From assembly GCA_015064625.1 (NCBI GenBank), contig SVRW01000022.1, positions 1 through 32,713 on the forward strand: a stretch of DNA of 32,713 nucleotides, read 5' to 3'. The translations under genes and the position numbers were made by a program. Each line of letters opens with the position of its first letter. The stretch's first letter is position 1. Shown in pieces: positions 15,125-22,982 of this stretch. The DNA comes from Oscillospiraceae bacterium (GTDB taxonomy: Bacteria > Bacillota > Clostridia > Oscillospirales > CAG-382). The notes beneath the pieces are model-generated. The model was not told where the DNA came from. It worked only from the letters and a program-made list of their open reading frames with translations, and searched no databases.

Positions 15125-15703
15125 TCATGCTTTCTCTACGAGGGTAATATTAGCAGGGGTAATTCCTGCTTCTGAATAAACGATTTCGGCTATTTGTGCC
15201 ACCTCGGTTTCCAAAAGTCCATCACTTTTAACGATAACGTTTGCTTTATCCCCTGAAATTACCGTAACACATTCGGAAAAGCCTTTCGCTTTTATAAGAG
15301 CCTCGATGTTTGCTTCCATAGTCATTTCTTCAACGATTTTTGCAATATCAGCGAGAGCCTGCTCTTTTGTATCTGCAAGGGCGTCTCCGCTATCAACTAT
15401 TGTCTGAAGAACGGCTATTGCTTCATCTCTTGCTTTTTCACGGTTTGTCATTGCATCGGAAAAATAAGAATCGTCTTTTTCAACGTCGCTTTGGTTGTTT
15501 CCGACGAGTATTGGGTTTCCAAGGATTTTGCCTGCTTCGTCGTCCTCGTCTTTACCGTTCGGAATTAGCATACTTACCCCGACAGCCGCAACGACAAGCA
15601 CAAGACAAATGCATCCAAGAAACGCTTTTGAATTTAAAAGCTTTTTGTAATCGTAATTTTTGACCTTTCTCCATAATACTTTGAATTTGTTTTCGCTGTT
15701 CAT
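15125..15703 (-). CDS. spoIIIAH: Stage III sporulation protein AH
   Basis: This 192-aa mother-cell membrane protein spans the outer forespore membrane and binds SpoIIQ (or its counterpart) across the intermembrane space, forming the channel between mother cell and forespore. An N-terminal cytoplasmic stretch is followed by one membrane segment (about residues 24-45), an acidic linker (DEDDEAGK), and a C-terminal domain from about residue 85 (NREKARDEAIAVLQ...) of the YscJ/FliF ring-forming type. I chose ATG 15703: the in-frame ATG 12 bases upstream contains the GGAGG ribosome site itself. It is the last gene of the operon, 62 nt after spoIIIAG. Confidence 0.93.
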   Translation of the reverse strand: MNSENKFKVLWRKVKNYDYKKLLNSKAFLGCICLVLVVAAVGVSMLIPNGKDEDDEAGKILGNPILVGNNQSDVEKDDSYFSDAMTNREKARDEAIAVLQTIVDSGDALADTKEQALADIAKIVEEMTMEANIEALIKAKGFSECVTVISGDKANVIVKSDGLLETEVAQIAEIVYSEAGITPANITLVEKA

Positions 15704-15765
15704 ATTTTCCTCCATTTATAATTTGTTATATATGTATTGTCTTTTTTCGAGACTTATACAGCAAA

Positions 15766-16260
15766 TTAAGCTCCCACAATACAGCCTATGGCGTTGTCGG
15801 GCAAATCGAAAAGTGCGGAAACTAAAGTAATTATTTTAAGCCGTTCCGATTCACCGCCCTTTTTGCAAACAACTGCCACACCCTTTATTTCGGGCAGGTT
15901 TTCTTTAAGTATAACTAATTTTTCCTCACCGTTTGACGACGTTATAACGTATTCTTTTGAAACGGTTTTTGAGGTTGGCTTTCCTTCCGCGTATTCCGTA
16001 TCTAACTTTTCGTTTGCGGCGTATGAATATGAATAACCGCCTTCCAGCGTTACCATAACTTCGCAATCGACTCCGCAGGCGGTTTTTAAAAGCTTTTCCA
16101 GACTTTCCTCAATAACGACAGCGTATTCTGCAGAGGAAATTTTATCTGATGAGGTTTTTGTCTCTCCGTCTGGAAGAAGCAAAAGTATTATTCCGGCAAG
16201 AAAGGCAAGCAGAATAAATCCTATTCCCTTAATTTTCAAAAGCTTTGTTATCTTATTCAT
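15766..16260 (-). CDS. spoIIIAG: Stage III sporulation protein AG
   Basis: This 164-aa protein has one N-terminal membrane segment (about residues 12-30). Its extracytoplasmic domain contains the ring-building motif region SLEKLLKTACGVDCEVMVTLEGG (about 53-76), a variable insert, and KGVAVVCKKGG (about 125-135), all typical of SpoIIIAG, which forms a large ring in the feeding-tube complex. The start overlaps the spoIIIAF end by 8 nt. Confidence 0.93.
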   Translation of the reverse strand: MNKITKLLKIKGIGFILLAFLAGIILLLLPDGETKTSSDKISSAEYAVVIEESLEKLLKTACGVDCEVMVTLEGGYSYSYAANEKLDTEYAEGKPTSKTVSKEYVITSSNGEEKLVILKENLPEIKGVAVVCKKGGESERLKIITLVSALFDLPDNAIGCIVGA

Positions 16261-16693
16261 AGCTTAATTTCCCGTATGTGTAGGTGTTGAGAAACTTGTT
16301 TATTGTTTCAGAATGTTCTGAATCCTCGTCTGAAAGTTTGACTGTAGCTGTCACGTTTCCGTCTATGTCTATTACTATGCAAACGTCTATGGGAATTATT
16401 CCAAATTTTTCTTCAATTTCATCGCAAAGCTCTTTTTCCGTTATTTGTATTGCAATTGCTGTCAGACTCCCCTCGGCTTGAGGCTGGGATATATAGCTGT
16501 CAAAATCTTTTTCGGCTTTGAATCCCGAGGTAATGCTTTTTAAGGCGTCTGACAAAGGACTTACTACAGCAACCGTGCATATTAAAGCGGAAATGTATTT
16601 TACGTATTTCCCTAAAGGTGACCCATCTGAGATGACGGACGCAAGAGAACCTGCGATTCCGGCTATAAGAAGAATTGTAAAATAATTTTTCAT
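16253..16693 (-). CDS. spoIIIAF: Stage III sporulation protein AF
   Basis: This 146-aa membrane protein has two N-terminal membrane segments (about residues 4-20 and 30-50) and a soluble domain (about 70-146) containing ALKSI and a ring-building-like fold, as in SpoIIIAF. ATG 16693 overlaps the spoIIIAE stop in ATGA arrangement. An in-frame ATG further upstream would extend deep into spoIIIAE and is rejected. Confidence 0.9.
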   Translation of the reverse strand: MKNYFTILLIAGIAGSLASVISDGSPLGKYVKYISALICTVAVVSPLSDALKSITSGFKAEKDFDSYISQPQAEGSLTAIAIQITEKELCDEIEEKFGIIPIDVCIVIDIDGNVTATVKLSDEDSEHSETINKFLNTYTYGKLSYE

Positions 16694-17787
16694 ACGTTTA
16701 CCCCTGTTTTTGCGAATACCGCCACGGATATTATGAAAAGCATCCCTATTCCGCACATTATGGCGACGAGAATATTGAAAAGAGAATTTATTTCATAGAG
16801 AAAGTCAGATTCCTTGTCAAGTCCTAAAGCTTTTGCCAGAATGGCACAAAGCAAAATAGACAGCTTATAAAGTACGGTGTAAATTATAGGCGGGAGAATA
16901 ATGGAAAAAACCGTTACTGCACCTATAGCCCCAACTGTTGCTTTTACAGTTCCTACGGCAGTTATTACGGATTTTATGTTTTCACCCAACATATTACCTA
17001 TAACGGGGATAAAAACCCCAGATGCGAATTTAAGGCTTCTTATTGCGGCATTGTCAGCAGCCGCTGCCACTGCGGTCTGAAATACCATAATAAACCCGAA
17101 CATTGAAAACAAAAAAGCGAGTAAAACACTTACTGTGTTTTTTATCAGAGAGGATACGGAACGAAGATTTACAGAGGATGGCAACGCTGAAATTATGGCA
17201 AGGGCGAAAGCGATGCCTAAAAGCGTCAATAACACCTTGTCCGATATGATTTCAACCGTTGATATAAAAAGCAACAGAGTTGAAGCGGAGGACGATGCGG
17301 CGGCATTGTTACCGCCCGATATCTGCAAAGCCGTCATTACTGGCATGAGTGAAGCAAAATAGGCGGTAAGTCCGTCAAGGGACTTTTTTGAGGTTTCGAA
17401 AACCTGCGACGCTACCGAATACGTGGAAGCGGATATGAGAAGAACGGTAAAAAAATCGTAAGTAGTATTTAATGCCGAATTATCAGATAAGGATTTTGCT
17501 GATTTGAAAAGAGAAGCGATAACTATAAGGGAAACAGTGACGGAAAACCCAACGGTTACTGATTTTATCCCGCTTGCGAAAGCATCCTTGAAAATAGCGT
17601 ATAGCTTTTCGGGAAAGAAAATGCCTTTATCGCCCTTCATTTCTTCTTCTGTCAGGTATGAGTTATCTTCGAGAGAGAAATCCGCCAAGTCACTTTCGAC
17701 GGTGTCCTCTTCCCATGCGGATGCTTCAAATGGAAACAGAAGCAAAAGCAAAAAAGCCAGAATGAGCTTAAAGCATTTGCCTTGCAC
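16690..17787 (-). CDS. spoIIIAE: Stage III sporulation protein AE
   Basis: This polytopic membrane protein of about 365 aa is a core part of the SpoIIIA channel complex. It has an N-terminal signal peptide (ILAFLLLLLFPFEASA, cut after about residue 25), an acidic segment, then about seven membrane segments with the conserved FASGVFIPVIGNMLGENIKSV region. The upstream GGAGG (17797-17801) is 9 nt before GTG 17787 but only 3 nt before the TTG at 17793, so GTG 17787 is the more likely start. The first 20 bases of the gene lie inside spoIIIAD. Confidence 0.93.
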   Translation of the reverse strand: MQGKCFKLILAFLLLLLFPFEASAWEEDTVESDLADFSLEDNSYLTEEEMKGDKGIFFPEKLYAIFKDAFASGIKSVTVGFSVTVSLIVIASLFKSAKSLSDNSALNTTYDFFTVLLISASTYSVASQVFETSKKSLDGLTAYFASLMPVMTALQISGGNNAAASSSASTLLLFISTVEIISDKVLLTLLGIAFALAIISALPSSVNLRSVSSLIKNTVSVLLAFLFSMFGFIMVFQTAVAAAADNAAIRSLKFASGVFIPVIGNMLGENIKSVITAVGTVKATVGAIGAVTVFSIILPPIIYTVLYKLSILLCAILAKALGLDKESDFLYEINSLFNILVAIMCGIGMLFIISVAVFAKTGVNV

Positions 17788-18139
17788 TTTCAAGCACCTC
17801 CTTTATCAAAGGAACTGACAGATAAATTATGGAGAGCTTGCCCCCTAATTCAACCTTGGATGCTATTGAATTTTCCCCAAAGTCACGGCATATTTCTGCG
17901 GTAAGCTGGCAAAGCAATGCAACGAATAAGGCTTTCCCCAAAGGCTCGAAAAGGTTCCCGTAACCTTTTACGTATTCAAGAAGCTCTTTTATTATCGAAA
18001 GCTCTTTTACGGCAACTCCAAGGAGAATAACTCCCGCTCCTGCGGAAGCATAAGGGGCGAATTCGCTTTTTATACTTTTAAGCAGAGAAATTCCGCAAAC
18101 GCAAAAGAATGCGGCGGCACAGTATGTAAAAATATTCAT
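17768..18139 (-). CDS. spoIIIAD: Stage III sporulation protein AD
   Basis: This 123-aa protein has about three to four membrane segments and the features of the SpoIIIAC/AD family, thought to act like the export-gate proteins of type III secretion systems. It starts 3 nt after spoIIIAC, and its 3' end carries the ribosome site and the start of spoIIIAE. Confidence 0.92.
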   Translation of the reverse strand: MNIFTYCAAAFFCVCGISLLKSIKSEFAPYASAGAGVILLGVAVKELSIIKELLEYVKGYGNLFEPLGKALFVALLCQLTAEICRDFGENSIASKVELGGKLSIIYLSVPLIKEVLESARQML

Positions 18140-18142
18140 AGT

Positions 18143-18337
18143 CTATAACCCGAAAACACTTCCTATGGTTCGAAACAACGTTGCAATTTCTCTTATCAGC
18201 ACAAGCATAACCGCAATAACTCCTGCCAAGGTGACAAAAGTGGCTTGCTCGTCCTTTCCGCTTTTTTGAAGGAGCTGAACGCCAACACCTGTCAGAAGCC
18301 CAACTCCTACTATTTTTAAAATCAAAGAAACATCCAT
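18143..18337 (-). CDS. spoIIIAC: Stage III sporulation protein AC
   Basis: This 64-aa protein has two membrane segments with the family pattern GVGLLTGVGVQLLQKSGKDEQA and a second helix AVMLVLIREIATLF. ATG 18337 is supported by AGGGAGG 8-10 nt upstream. The open frame continues upstream to 18385, overlapping spoIIIAB, without a better site. It lies 20 nt after spoIIIAB. Confidence 0.93.
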   Translation of the reverse strand: MDVSLILKIVGVGLLTGVGVQLLQKSGKDEQATFVTLAGVIAVMLVLIREIATLFRTIGSVFGL

Positions 18338-18357
18338 GCTTTTCCTCCCTGAAAGGT

Positions 18358-18840
18358 TCAGTACAGCAAAACGGCAATAACGCATGAAACAAGCAATGAC
18401 AGCGTTTTATACAATTTGCTTTTTGATATATATTCGGCTCTTTTTTGTGACAGCTCTTTTTCCATAGCTTGCATGGCGTTACGTGTGAGCTTTATTTGAG
18501 TATCTCTGTCAACAAGCCCAAGAGTCTGGGTGAATTCTTTAATCTCCATACATAAAAGGGGAGAGCAGGCTTCTTTGGCAAGAGCCATTATCTTGTCCCC
18601 AAAAGAACCTCTTGTTGAAGCAATAATTTTTGCAGCTTCCGTATCTCCTGATGAGGATACGTATTTTGAAAAAATATCCGCAAGTGGTAAGGAAAGCTTT
18701 TCTATACCCGTCATAATTTGGGAGAGCAGGGAATGAAGCTCCTCGGCGTCATTGATTTTACAAAGCTCGCATCTGCTTATTGTGTTCCCCATAAAAACTC
18801 CCGACGATACCGTCAGAATGATAGCAAAAAGCTTTATCAT
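18358..18840 (-). CDS. spoIIIAB: Stage III sporulation protein AB
   Basis: This 160-aa protein resembles the GspF platform proteins of type II secretion, matching its role beside the SpoIIIAA ATPase. It has an N-terminal membrane segment, a helical soluble part with LGLVDRDTQIKLTRNAMQAMEKEL (about residues 107-130), and a C-terminal membrane helix. It starts 8 nt after spoIIIAA. Confidence 0.92.
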   Translation of the reverse strand: MIKLFAIILTVSSGVFMGNTISRCELCKINDAEELHSLLSQIMTGIEKLSLPLADIFSKYVSSSGDTEAAKIIASTRGSFGDKIMALAKEACSPLLCMEIKEFTQTLGLVDRDTQIKLTRNAMQAMEKELSQKRAEYISKSKLYKTLSLLVSCVIAVLLY

Positions 18841-18848
18841 GAAACATT

Positions 18849-19739
18849 TTACCTTTCTTCAATCTTTGTTATCTTGTACAAGTATTCTTCGCCCTTTTTC
18901 TCTATTCCTACGGTATATGAAAAAAGCTTTGCTTCAAATAGCTTTTTGACAAATTCCCGTTTTTTTACGTCTTCTTCGTTTTTTCCGTGAACAGAGCATA
19001 CGAAGCTGACTCCTGTGTTGCATCCGCCTAAAATTGCGGAAACGTCATCCTCTGAAATCTCGTCGCAGACAATTATTTCGGGTGACATTGTTCTTGTAAG
19101 CAGCTCTATGGCACGTTTTTTGTTTATACCGCATAGAAAATCGCAAAACCCTTTTCGAGCTATTCCCTCTGAAAGCTCAAACCGCTCGTCAACGACTCCG
19201 ACTCTGTATGCAGGAGTAAATTCTCCTGTGGAAATCAGATGAATAAGGCTTTTAAGATAAGTTGTTTTTCCTTCTCCGGGAGGGGAAATAACGAGTATTC
19301 CGCAGGGGCGTTCCTTCATGAGAAGTGCGGCTTCTTTGGCAAGGAATGGAATAAACGTGTTAAGCCTTATGTTTATAGAAGTTATTTCAAGAGCGGAAAT
19401 AATTCTTCCCTCTAACATAAAAGCTCTTCCGCATACTCCTGCTCTCCCACCGCCTGAAAGGGGAATGAAACCGTTTTTTATAGTTTCTTCAAAGGAATAT
19501 CTTGAGTAATTACAAAGGGCTGAAACGCATAAATCCATCTCTGCGGAGGTTGTTATCATCCCTTTTTCAACTGTCGTTTCGCGTCCTTTTTCATCGAAGG
19601 TAATATTTCCTTTTTCACAGGTCACTGAAACAGGACCGCCTGTTCTCATTCGTATTTCCGTAATATGCTTGCATTTTAAATTTATAAGAGCCTTTGAAAG
19701 CCTTTCGGGAAGATATATGAGAACAGAATCAAAGTTCAT
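18849..19739 (-). CDS. spoIIIAA: Stage III sporulation protein AA (ATPase)
   Basis: This 296-aa ATPase is related to secretion ATPases and thought to power or gate the SpoIIIA channel. It has a Walker A motif SPPGEGKTT (around residues 151-159) and Walker B IIVCDEI (around 222-228). The segment IRMRTGGPVSV near residue 30, then GGGRAGVCGRA near residue 97, are characteristic of SpoIIIAA. It starts 7 nt after the flippase gene stop, suggesting one transcript. Confidence 0.94.
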   Translation of the reverse strand: MNFDSVLIYLPERLSKALINLKCKHITEIRMRTGGPVSVTCEKGNITFDEKGRETTVEKGMITTSAEMDLCVSALCNYSRYSFEETIKNGFIPLSGGGRAGVCGRAFMLEGRIISALEITSINIRLNTFIPFLAKEAALLMKERPCGILVISPPGEGKTTYLKSLIHLISTGEFTPAYRVGVVDERFELSEGIARKGFCDFLCGINKKRAIELLTRTMSPEIIVCDEISEDDVSAILGGCNTGVSFVCSVHGKNEEDVKKREFVKKLFEAKLFSYTVGIEKKGEEYLYKITKIEER

Positions 19740-19746
19740 GCTTTAC

Positions 19747-21279
19747 TTACCTCTTTTGTCTTTGAACGTAAAATGCAACGGGAACGTATGATAAGATAGA
19801 GAGAACTATTTTAAATAATCCCCATCTTGGAGATGTTTGCGAGTGGAACAAAAAGGAAATAATACTGCATTCGCACACTGTGGCTGAAAGTGGAAAAATG
19901 AACTCTCTGAATACGTCTATTTTCATACCGCTTACTTTTCTGAGTCTTCCGTAACAGAGCAGAAACGAAAAAGTGTTTGAAACTATAAGGAGAATAACGT
20001 ATCCTCCTTCTCCTGCGCTTTTGATGAAAAAGAGAATGGATAAAAGGCGTAAGGCTGAATTGTAAAGACCGTATCTGAATACCCGACTTTCTTCTCCAAT
20101 GCTTTTCAGAAGCCCGTCACTTACGGTTTCTATGTACATGAAGGGCGTTACCGTAGCAAGTGCTTTTATATACTTTGCACTCTCAACGCCGCCGTAAAGC
20201 AGATTGGCAATATCGGGAGCCAAAAAGAAAAAAATGCTACCTGCGGGAATGGAATAAACGGCTACGGTTTTCATTATTTTTTCAATTTTTTTATCTCTCA
20301 GCGTTTTGTTTCCTGTGCCCGAAATTTCAGGTATGGCAACGGACACAACGGCGGATAAAAAAGAAAATGGGAAGAAAAGGGCAGGAATAGCCATTCCACG
20401 AATGATCCCAAAAACTGATAAAGCCTCACTTTTGCTTCCCATGCTTATCTCAAGCATAGCGGGGATGAGAACGCTTTCTGCGGTGTGAAGTATATTTGAC
20501 GTGTATGCACTCCCAGCTATAGGCAACGTTACTTTGCTTACGGAAATAATGCTTTCTTTTCGGGTGAGGGCAGGGAGAACTGGCGTTCCTTTTTCTTTTC
20601 CTAAAACGTACATAATACAAAGCACGAGGAACGAGGAAAGCTCTCCAAGGGTAAGACCTGTAACTATAAAAGTGCAAAAGCTTTCAAGACTTTGTTTTCC
20701 GATTAAAAAGGTTTTGAAAAAGAATATTATAACTGCAATTTTTACCGTTTGCTCGAAAAGCGAAACGAGAGAGGGCTTGTATATCTGCCCTGTGCCCAGC
20801 AAATACCCTTTCAGACAAGCGGAAACAGCCATAAAAATCATGCTGAAGCCAAGGATGAAAAGAGGCTTTGCGGTACGTGCATCTTTTAAAACGTATGTTG
20901 CCATAAAGGGAGATAACGCCATCAGTAACACGGATACTAAAAGACTTATTAAAAATGCTATGCATATCCCCATGGAGAGAATTCGTCTTCCTGTGGCAAT
21001 ACCTTCTTTTTTGCTGTAAAAAGCCAGCTTTTCCGAAACAAGTCTTGATATGGCAACGGTGAAGCCCGACGTGGCAAAGGTGGCAAAAAGGGAATACACG
21101 GACATTATAAGCTGATAAAGCCCCATGCCCTCTGTCCCGATTCGCGCTGCAAGATATGAGCGAAAAAGCATACCTTCGCCCTTTATCAGAAAAGAGATAA
21201 TAGTTAAAACTGCCGCTCCGGTGAATATATTTTGTGCTTTTTCTTTTTCGGACGATTGTAAATTCGCTGACTTTACCAA
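19747..21279 (-). CDS. SpoVB-like polysaccharide/lipid flippase (MATE/MOP superfamily)
   Basis: This protein of about 510 aa has some 13-14 membrane segments and is similar to SpoVB/MurJ-type exporters, which flip lipid-linked cell-wall precursors across the membrane; SpoVB acts in spore cortex synthesis. The N-terminal region (TIISFLIKGEGMLFRSYLAA, then GTEGMGLYQLIMSVYSLF) is typical of the SpoVB branch. I prefer TTG 21279, which follows GAGG by 9 nt, over ATG 21330, which has no ribosome site; the extra 17 residues would be unusual before the first membrane segment. The 7-nt gap to spoIIIAA suggests co-expression in the mother cell. Several clostridia carry more than one such flippase, so this may not be the SpoVB ortholog. 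Confidence 0.85.
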   Translation of the reverse strand: MVKSANLQSSEKEKAQNIFTGAAVLTIISFLIKGEGMLFRSYLAARIGTEGMGLYQLIMSVYSLFATFATSGFTVAISRLVSEKLAFYSKKEGIATGRRILSMGICIAFLISLLVSVLLMALSPFMATYVLKDARTAKPLFILGFSMIFMAVSACLKGYLLGTGQIYKPSLVSLFEQTVKIAVIIFFFKTFLIGKQSLESFCTFIVTGLTLGELSSFLVLCIMYVLGKEKGTPVLPALTRKESIISVSKVTLPIAGSAYTSNILHTAESVLIPAMLEISMGSKSEALSVFGIIRGMAIPALFFPFSFLSAVVSVAIPEISGTGNKTLRDKKIEKIMKTVAVYSIPAGSIFFFLAPDIANLLYGGVESAKYIKALATVTPFMYIETVSDGLLKSIGEESRVFRYGLYNSALRLLSILFFIKSAGEGGYVILLIVSNTFSFLLCYGRLRKVSGMKIDVFREFIFPLSATVCECSIISFLFHSQTSPRWGLFKIVLSILSYVPVAFYVQRQKR

Positions 21280-21338
21280 GTTTATATACCTCAATATTGC
21301 TTTTTTTAAAATATATTGAAAAATAATCATAAATATTC

Positions 21339-21367
21339 TTGAAACTTCAAAACAAATATGTTATAAT
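21339..21367 (+). promoter_or_regulatory. Sigma-A promoter of glyA
   Basis: TTGAAA (21339-21344) and TATAAT (21362-21367) are separated by exactly 17 bases, about 60 bases before the glyA start. It lies in the short region shared with the divergently transcribed flippase gene. Confidence 0.8.
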
Positions 21368-21384
21368 AGGCAAAACAAAAAAAT

Positions 21385-21427
21385 AAAAGGTGGAGGTTGC
21401 CCATTTGAAAATGGGTGTGCGTCTGGT
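21385..21427 (+). promoter_or_regulatory. glyA leader: distant ribosome site followed by a hairpin
   Basis: The only purine-rich ribosome site (AGGTGGAGG) ends about 30 bases before ATG 21428. Between them lies a perfect stem-loop CCCATTT-GA-AAATGGG. No in-frame start codon lies closer to the site. Folding of the hairpin would bring the site to a more usual distance, so it may be a structured initiation region or a control element. Confidence 0.45.
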
Positions 21428-22672
21428 ATGGTTCAGGAAAATATCGATTTTTTGAGAAAGTATGACGGTGAGGTTGCTTCGGCTATAGAAGCAGAGCTTA
21501 AAAGACAAAGAAGAAACATAGAGCTTATAGCTTCTGAAAATATTGTTTCTGAGGCAGTTCTTACTGCTCAAGGCTCTATCCTTACAAATAAATATGCAGA
21601 GGGTTATCCCGCCAAGAGATATTATGGAGGATGTGAATACGTTGACGTTGCGGAAAACCTTGCCCGTGAAAGAGCAAAAAGACTTTTCGGCGCAAGCTTT
21701 GCAAACGTTCAGCCCCATAGTGGCGCACAGGCAAATACGGCTGTTTACCTTGCTTTTTTGAAGCCCGGTGATACGGTTATGGGTATGAGTCTTGCTCATG
21801 GCGGACATCTTACGCACGGTAGCCCTGTTAATATTTCAGGTCTTTATTTCAATTTCGTTGATTACGGTGTTTCAAGCGAAACTCAGCGTATTGATTATGA
21901 TCTTTTCGAAAAAAAAGCTCTTGAATGTAAGCCTAAGCTTATAGTTGCAGGTGCTTCTGCTTATCCAAGAATTATCGATTTTGCGAGAATCAGAGAAATT
22001 GCCGATAAATGCGGTGCTCTCTTTATGGTGGATATGGCTCATATTGCAGGTCTCGTTGCAGCAGGCCTTCATCCAAACCCTGTTGAGCATGCTCATATAG
22101 TTACTTCCACTACACATAAAACATTGAGAGGCCCCAGAGGCGGTCTTATACTTACAAACGACGAAGAATTTGCAAAGAAAATCGATAAAGCTATTTTCCC
22201 TGGAACACAGGGCGGTCCTCTTATGCACGTTATCGCCGCTAAAGCCGTTTGCTTTGGCGAAGCCTTGAAGGATGAATTCAAGGAATATCAGAAACAAATC
22301 GTTAAAAATGCGGCTGTTCTTGCGGACAACCTTGTTAAAGAAGGCTTCAAGCTTATCTCAGGCGGTACGGACAACCATTTGATGCTCGTTGACCTCAGAC
22401 CCTTCGACCTTACAGGTAAGGAATTCGAAAAACGTCTTGATAAGGTTTGCATCACAGTTAATAAAAACGCTATTCCTGATGACCCACAGAGTCCTTTCGT
22501 TACAAGCGGTATAAGAGTTGGAACTCCTGCTGTTACGTCCAGAGGCTTCAAGGAAGAAGAAATGGTTAAAATCGCCTCTCTCATGAAGCTTACCGCAACA
22601 GAATTCGAATCCAAAGAAGAATTTATCAAAGCAGAAGTTAACGCTCTCTGCGATAGATTCCCAATTTATTAG
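21428..22672 (+). CDS. glyA: Serine hydroxymethyltransferase
   Basis: This 414-aa cytosolic enzyme converts serine and tetrahydrofolate to glycine and 5,10-methylenetetrahydrofolate, the main one-carbon source. The PLP-binding Lys231 lies in [13 protein letters not shown]. Other signatures include [11 protein letters not shown] (31-41), [15 protein letters not shown] (53-67) and QPHSGAQAN (95-103). Length is normal. It has its own promoter and is not in an operon with the pheST genes, since a terminator and a second promoter follow. Confidence 0.98.
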   Translation: MVQENIDFLRKYDGEVASAIEAELKRQRRNIELIASENIVSEAVLTAQGSILTNKYAEGYPAKRYYGGCEYVDVAENLARERAKRLFGASFANVQPHSGAQANTAVYLAFLKPGDTVMGMSLAHGGHLTHGSPVNISGLYFNFVDYGVSSETQRIDYDLFEKKALECKPKLIVAGASAYPRIIDFARIREIADKCGALFMVDMAHIAGLVAAGLHPNPVEHAHIVTSTTHKTLRGPRGGLILTNDEEFAKKIDKAIFPGTQGGPLMHVIAAKAVCFGEALKDEFKEYQKQIVKNAAVLADNLVKEGFKLISGGTDNHLMLVDLRPFDLTGKEFEKRLDKVCITVNKNAIPDDPQSPFVTSGIRVGTPAVTSRGFKEEEMVKIASLMKLTATEFESKEEFIKAEVNALCDRFPIY

Positions 22673-22751
22673 TCCAGGCGGACGGCTAATGTGGTAGTTG
22701 CCTCGTTCTGATTTGTCGTGGGGTGATTTGGTTTGAATTTGGAATTTTTTT

Positions 22752-22818
22752 AATTCGGAATTCGGAATTCGGAATGCGGAATAAATGTAGCTTTTCTCTC
22801 TGCGTTCGAAAAGCATTT
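22752..22818 (-). repeat. Dispersed CCGAATTC-type repeat, copy 4, with attached hairpin
   Basis: Three AATTCGG units and GGAATGCGGAATAAATG (22752-22787) are in reverse orientation relative to copies 1-3. They run into a stem-loop GCTTTTC/GAAAAGC with loop TCTCTGCGTTC (22790-22814), whose stem can be extended by AAATG/CATTT. It lies 80 bases after glyA. The same combination occurs at 31051-31186. Confidence 0.75.
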
Positions 22819-22843
22819 ACTAAGATAATACGTAAAAAGTATG

Positions 22844-22878
22844 ATCCTCCGTTTGATTAGCATCATTCGGAGGATTTT
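22844..22878 (+). terminator. Terminator after glyA
   Basis: ATCCTCCG (22844-22851) pairs with CGGAGGAT (22868-22875), with a 16-base loop, followed by TTT. It lies 170 bases after glyA and about 40 bases before the pheST promoter. Confidence 0.65.
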
Positions 22879-22915
22879 AGCGTGTAATATGTGAGAAAAC
22901 AGCCTTCTTTTGCTA

Positions 22916-22944
22916 TTGACAATTATTTATAACCGTGGTATAAT
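22916..22944 (+). promoter_or_regulatory. Sigma-A promoter of pheST
   Basis: A consensus TTGACA (22916-22921) and TATAAT (22939-22944) are 17 bases apart. The leader would be only about 30 nt, so there is no room for a T-box riboswitch of the kind that often controls aminoacyl-tRNA synthetase genes in Firmicutes. Confidence 0.88.
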
Positions 22945-22982
22945 TTACAAGATAAAAATTCTTCAAAAGTGAGGAAAAAAGA

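Noticed and set aside
21310..21338. Sigma-E-like promoter for the flippase-spoIIIA operon (GAATATTT-13-AATATATT, - strand)
   Set aside because: It is biologically expected, but the match is poor in a very A/T-rich stretch, so it cannot be told from chance.
21367..21428. Glycine riboswitch before glyA
   Set aside because: The leader is only about 60 bases and shows a single short hairpin, without the conserved tandem aptamer sequences.
22945..22982. T-box leader before pheST
   Set aside because: The promoter lies about 40 bases before pheS, so there is no room for a specifier stem or antiterminator, and no T-box sequence is seen.
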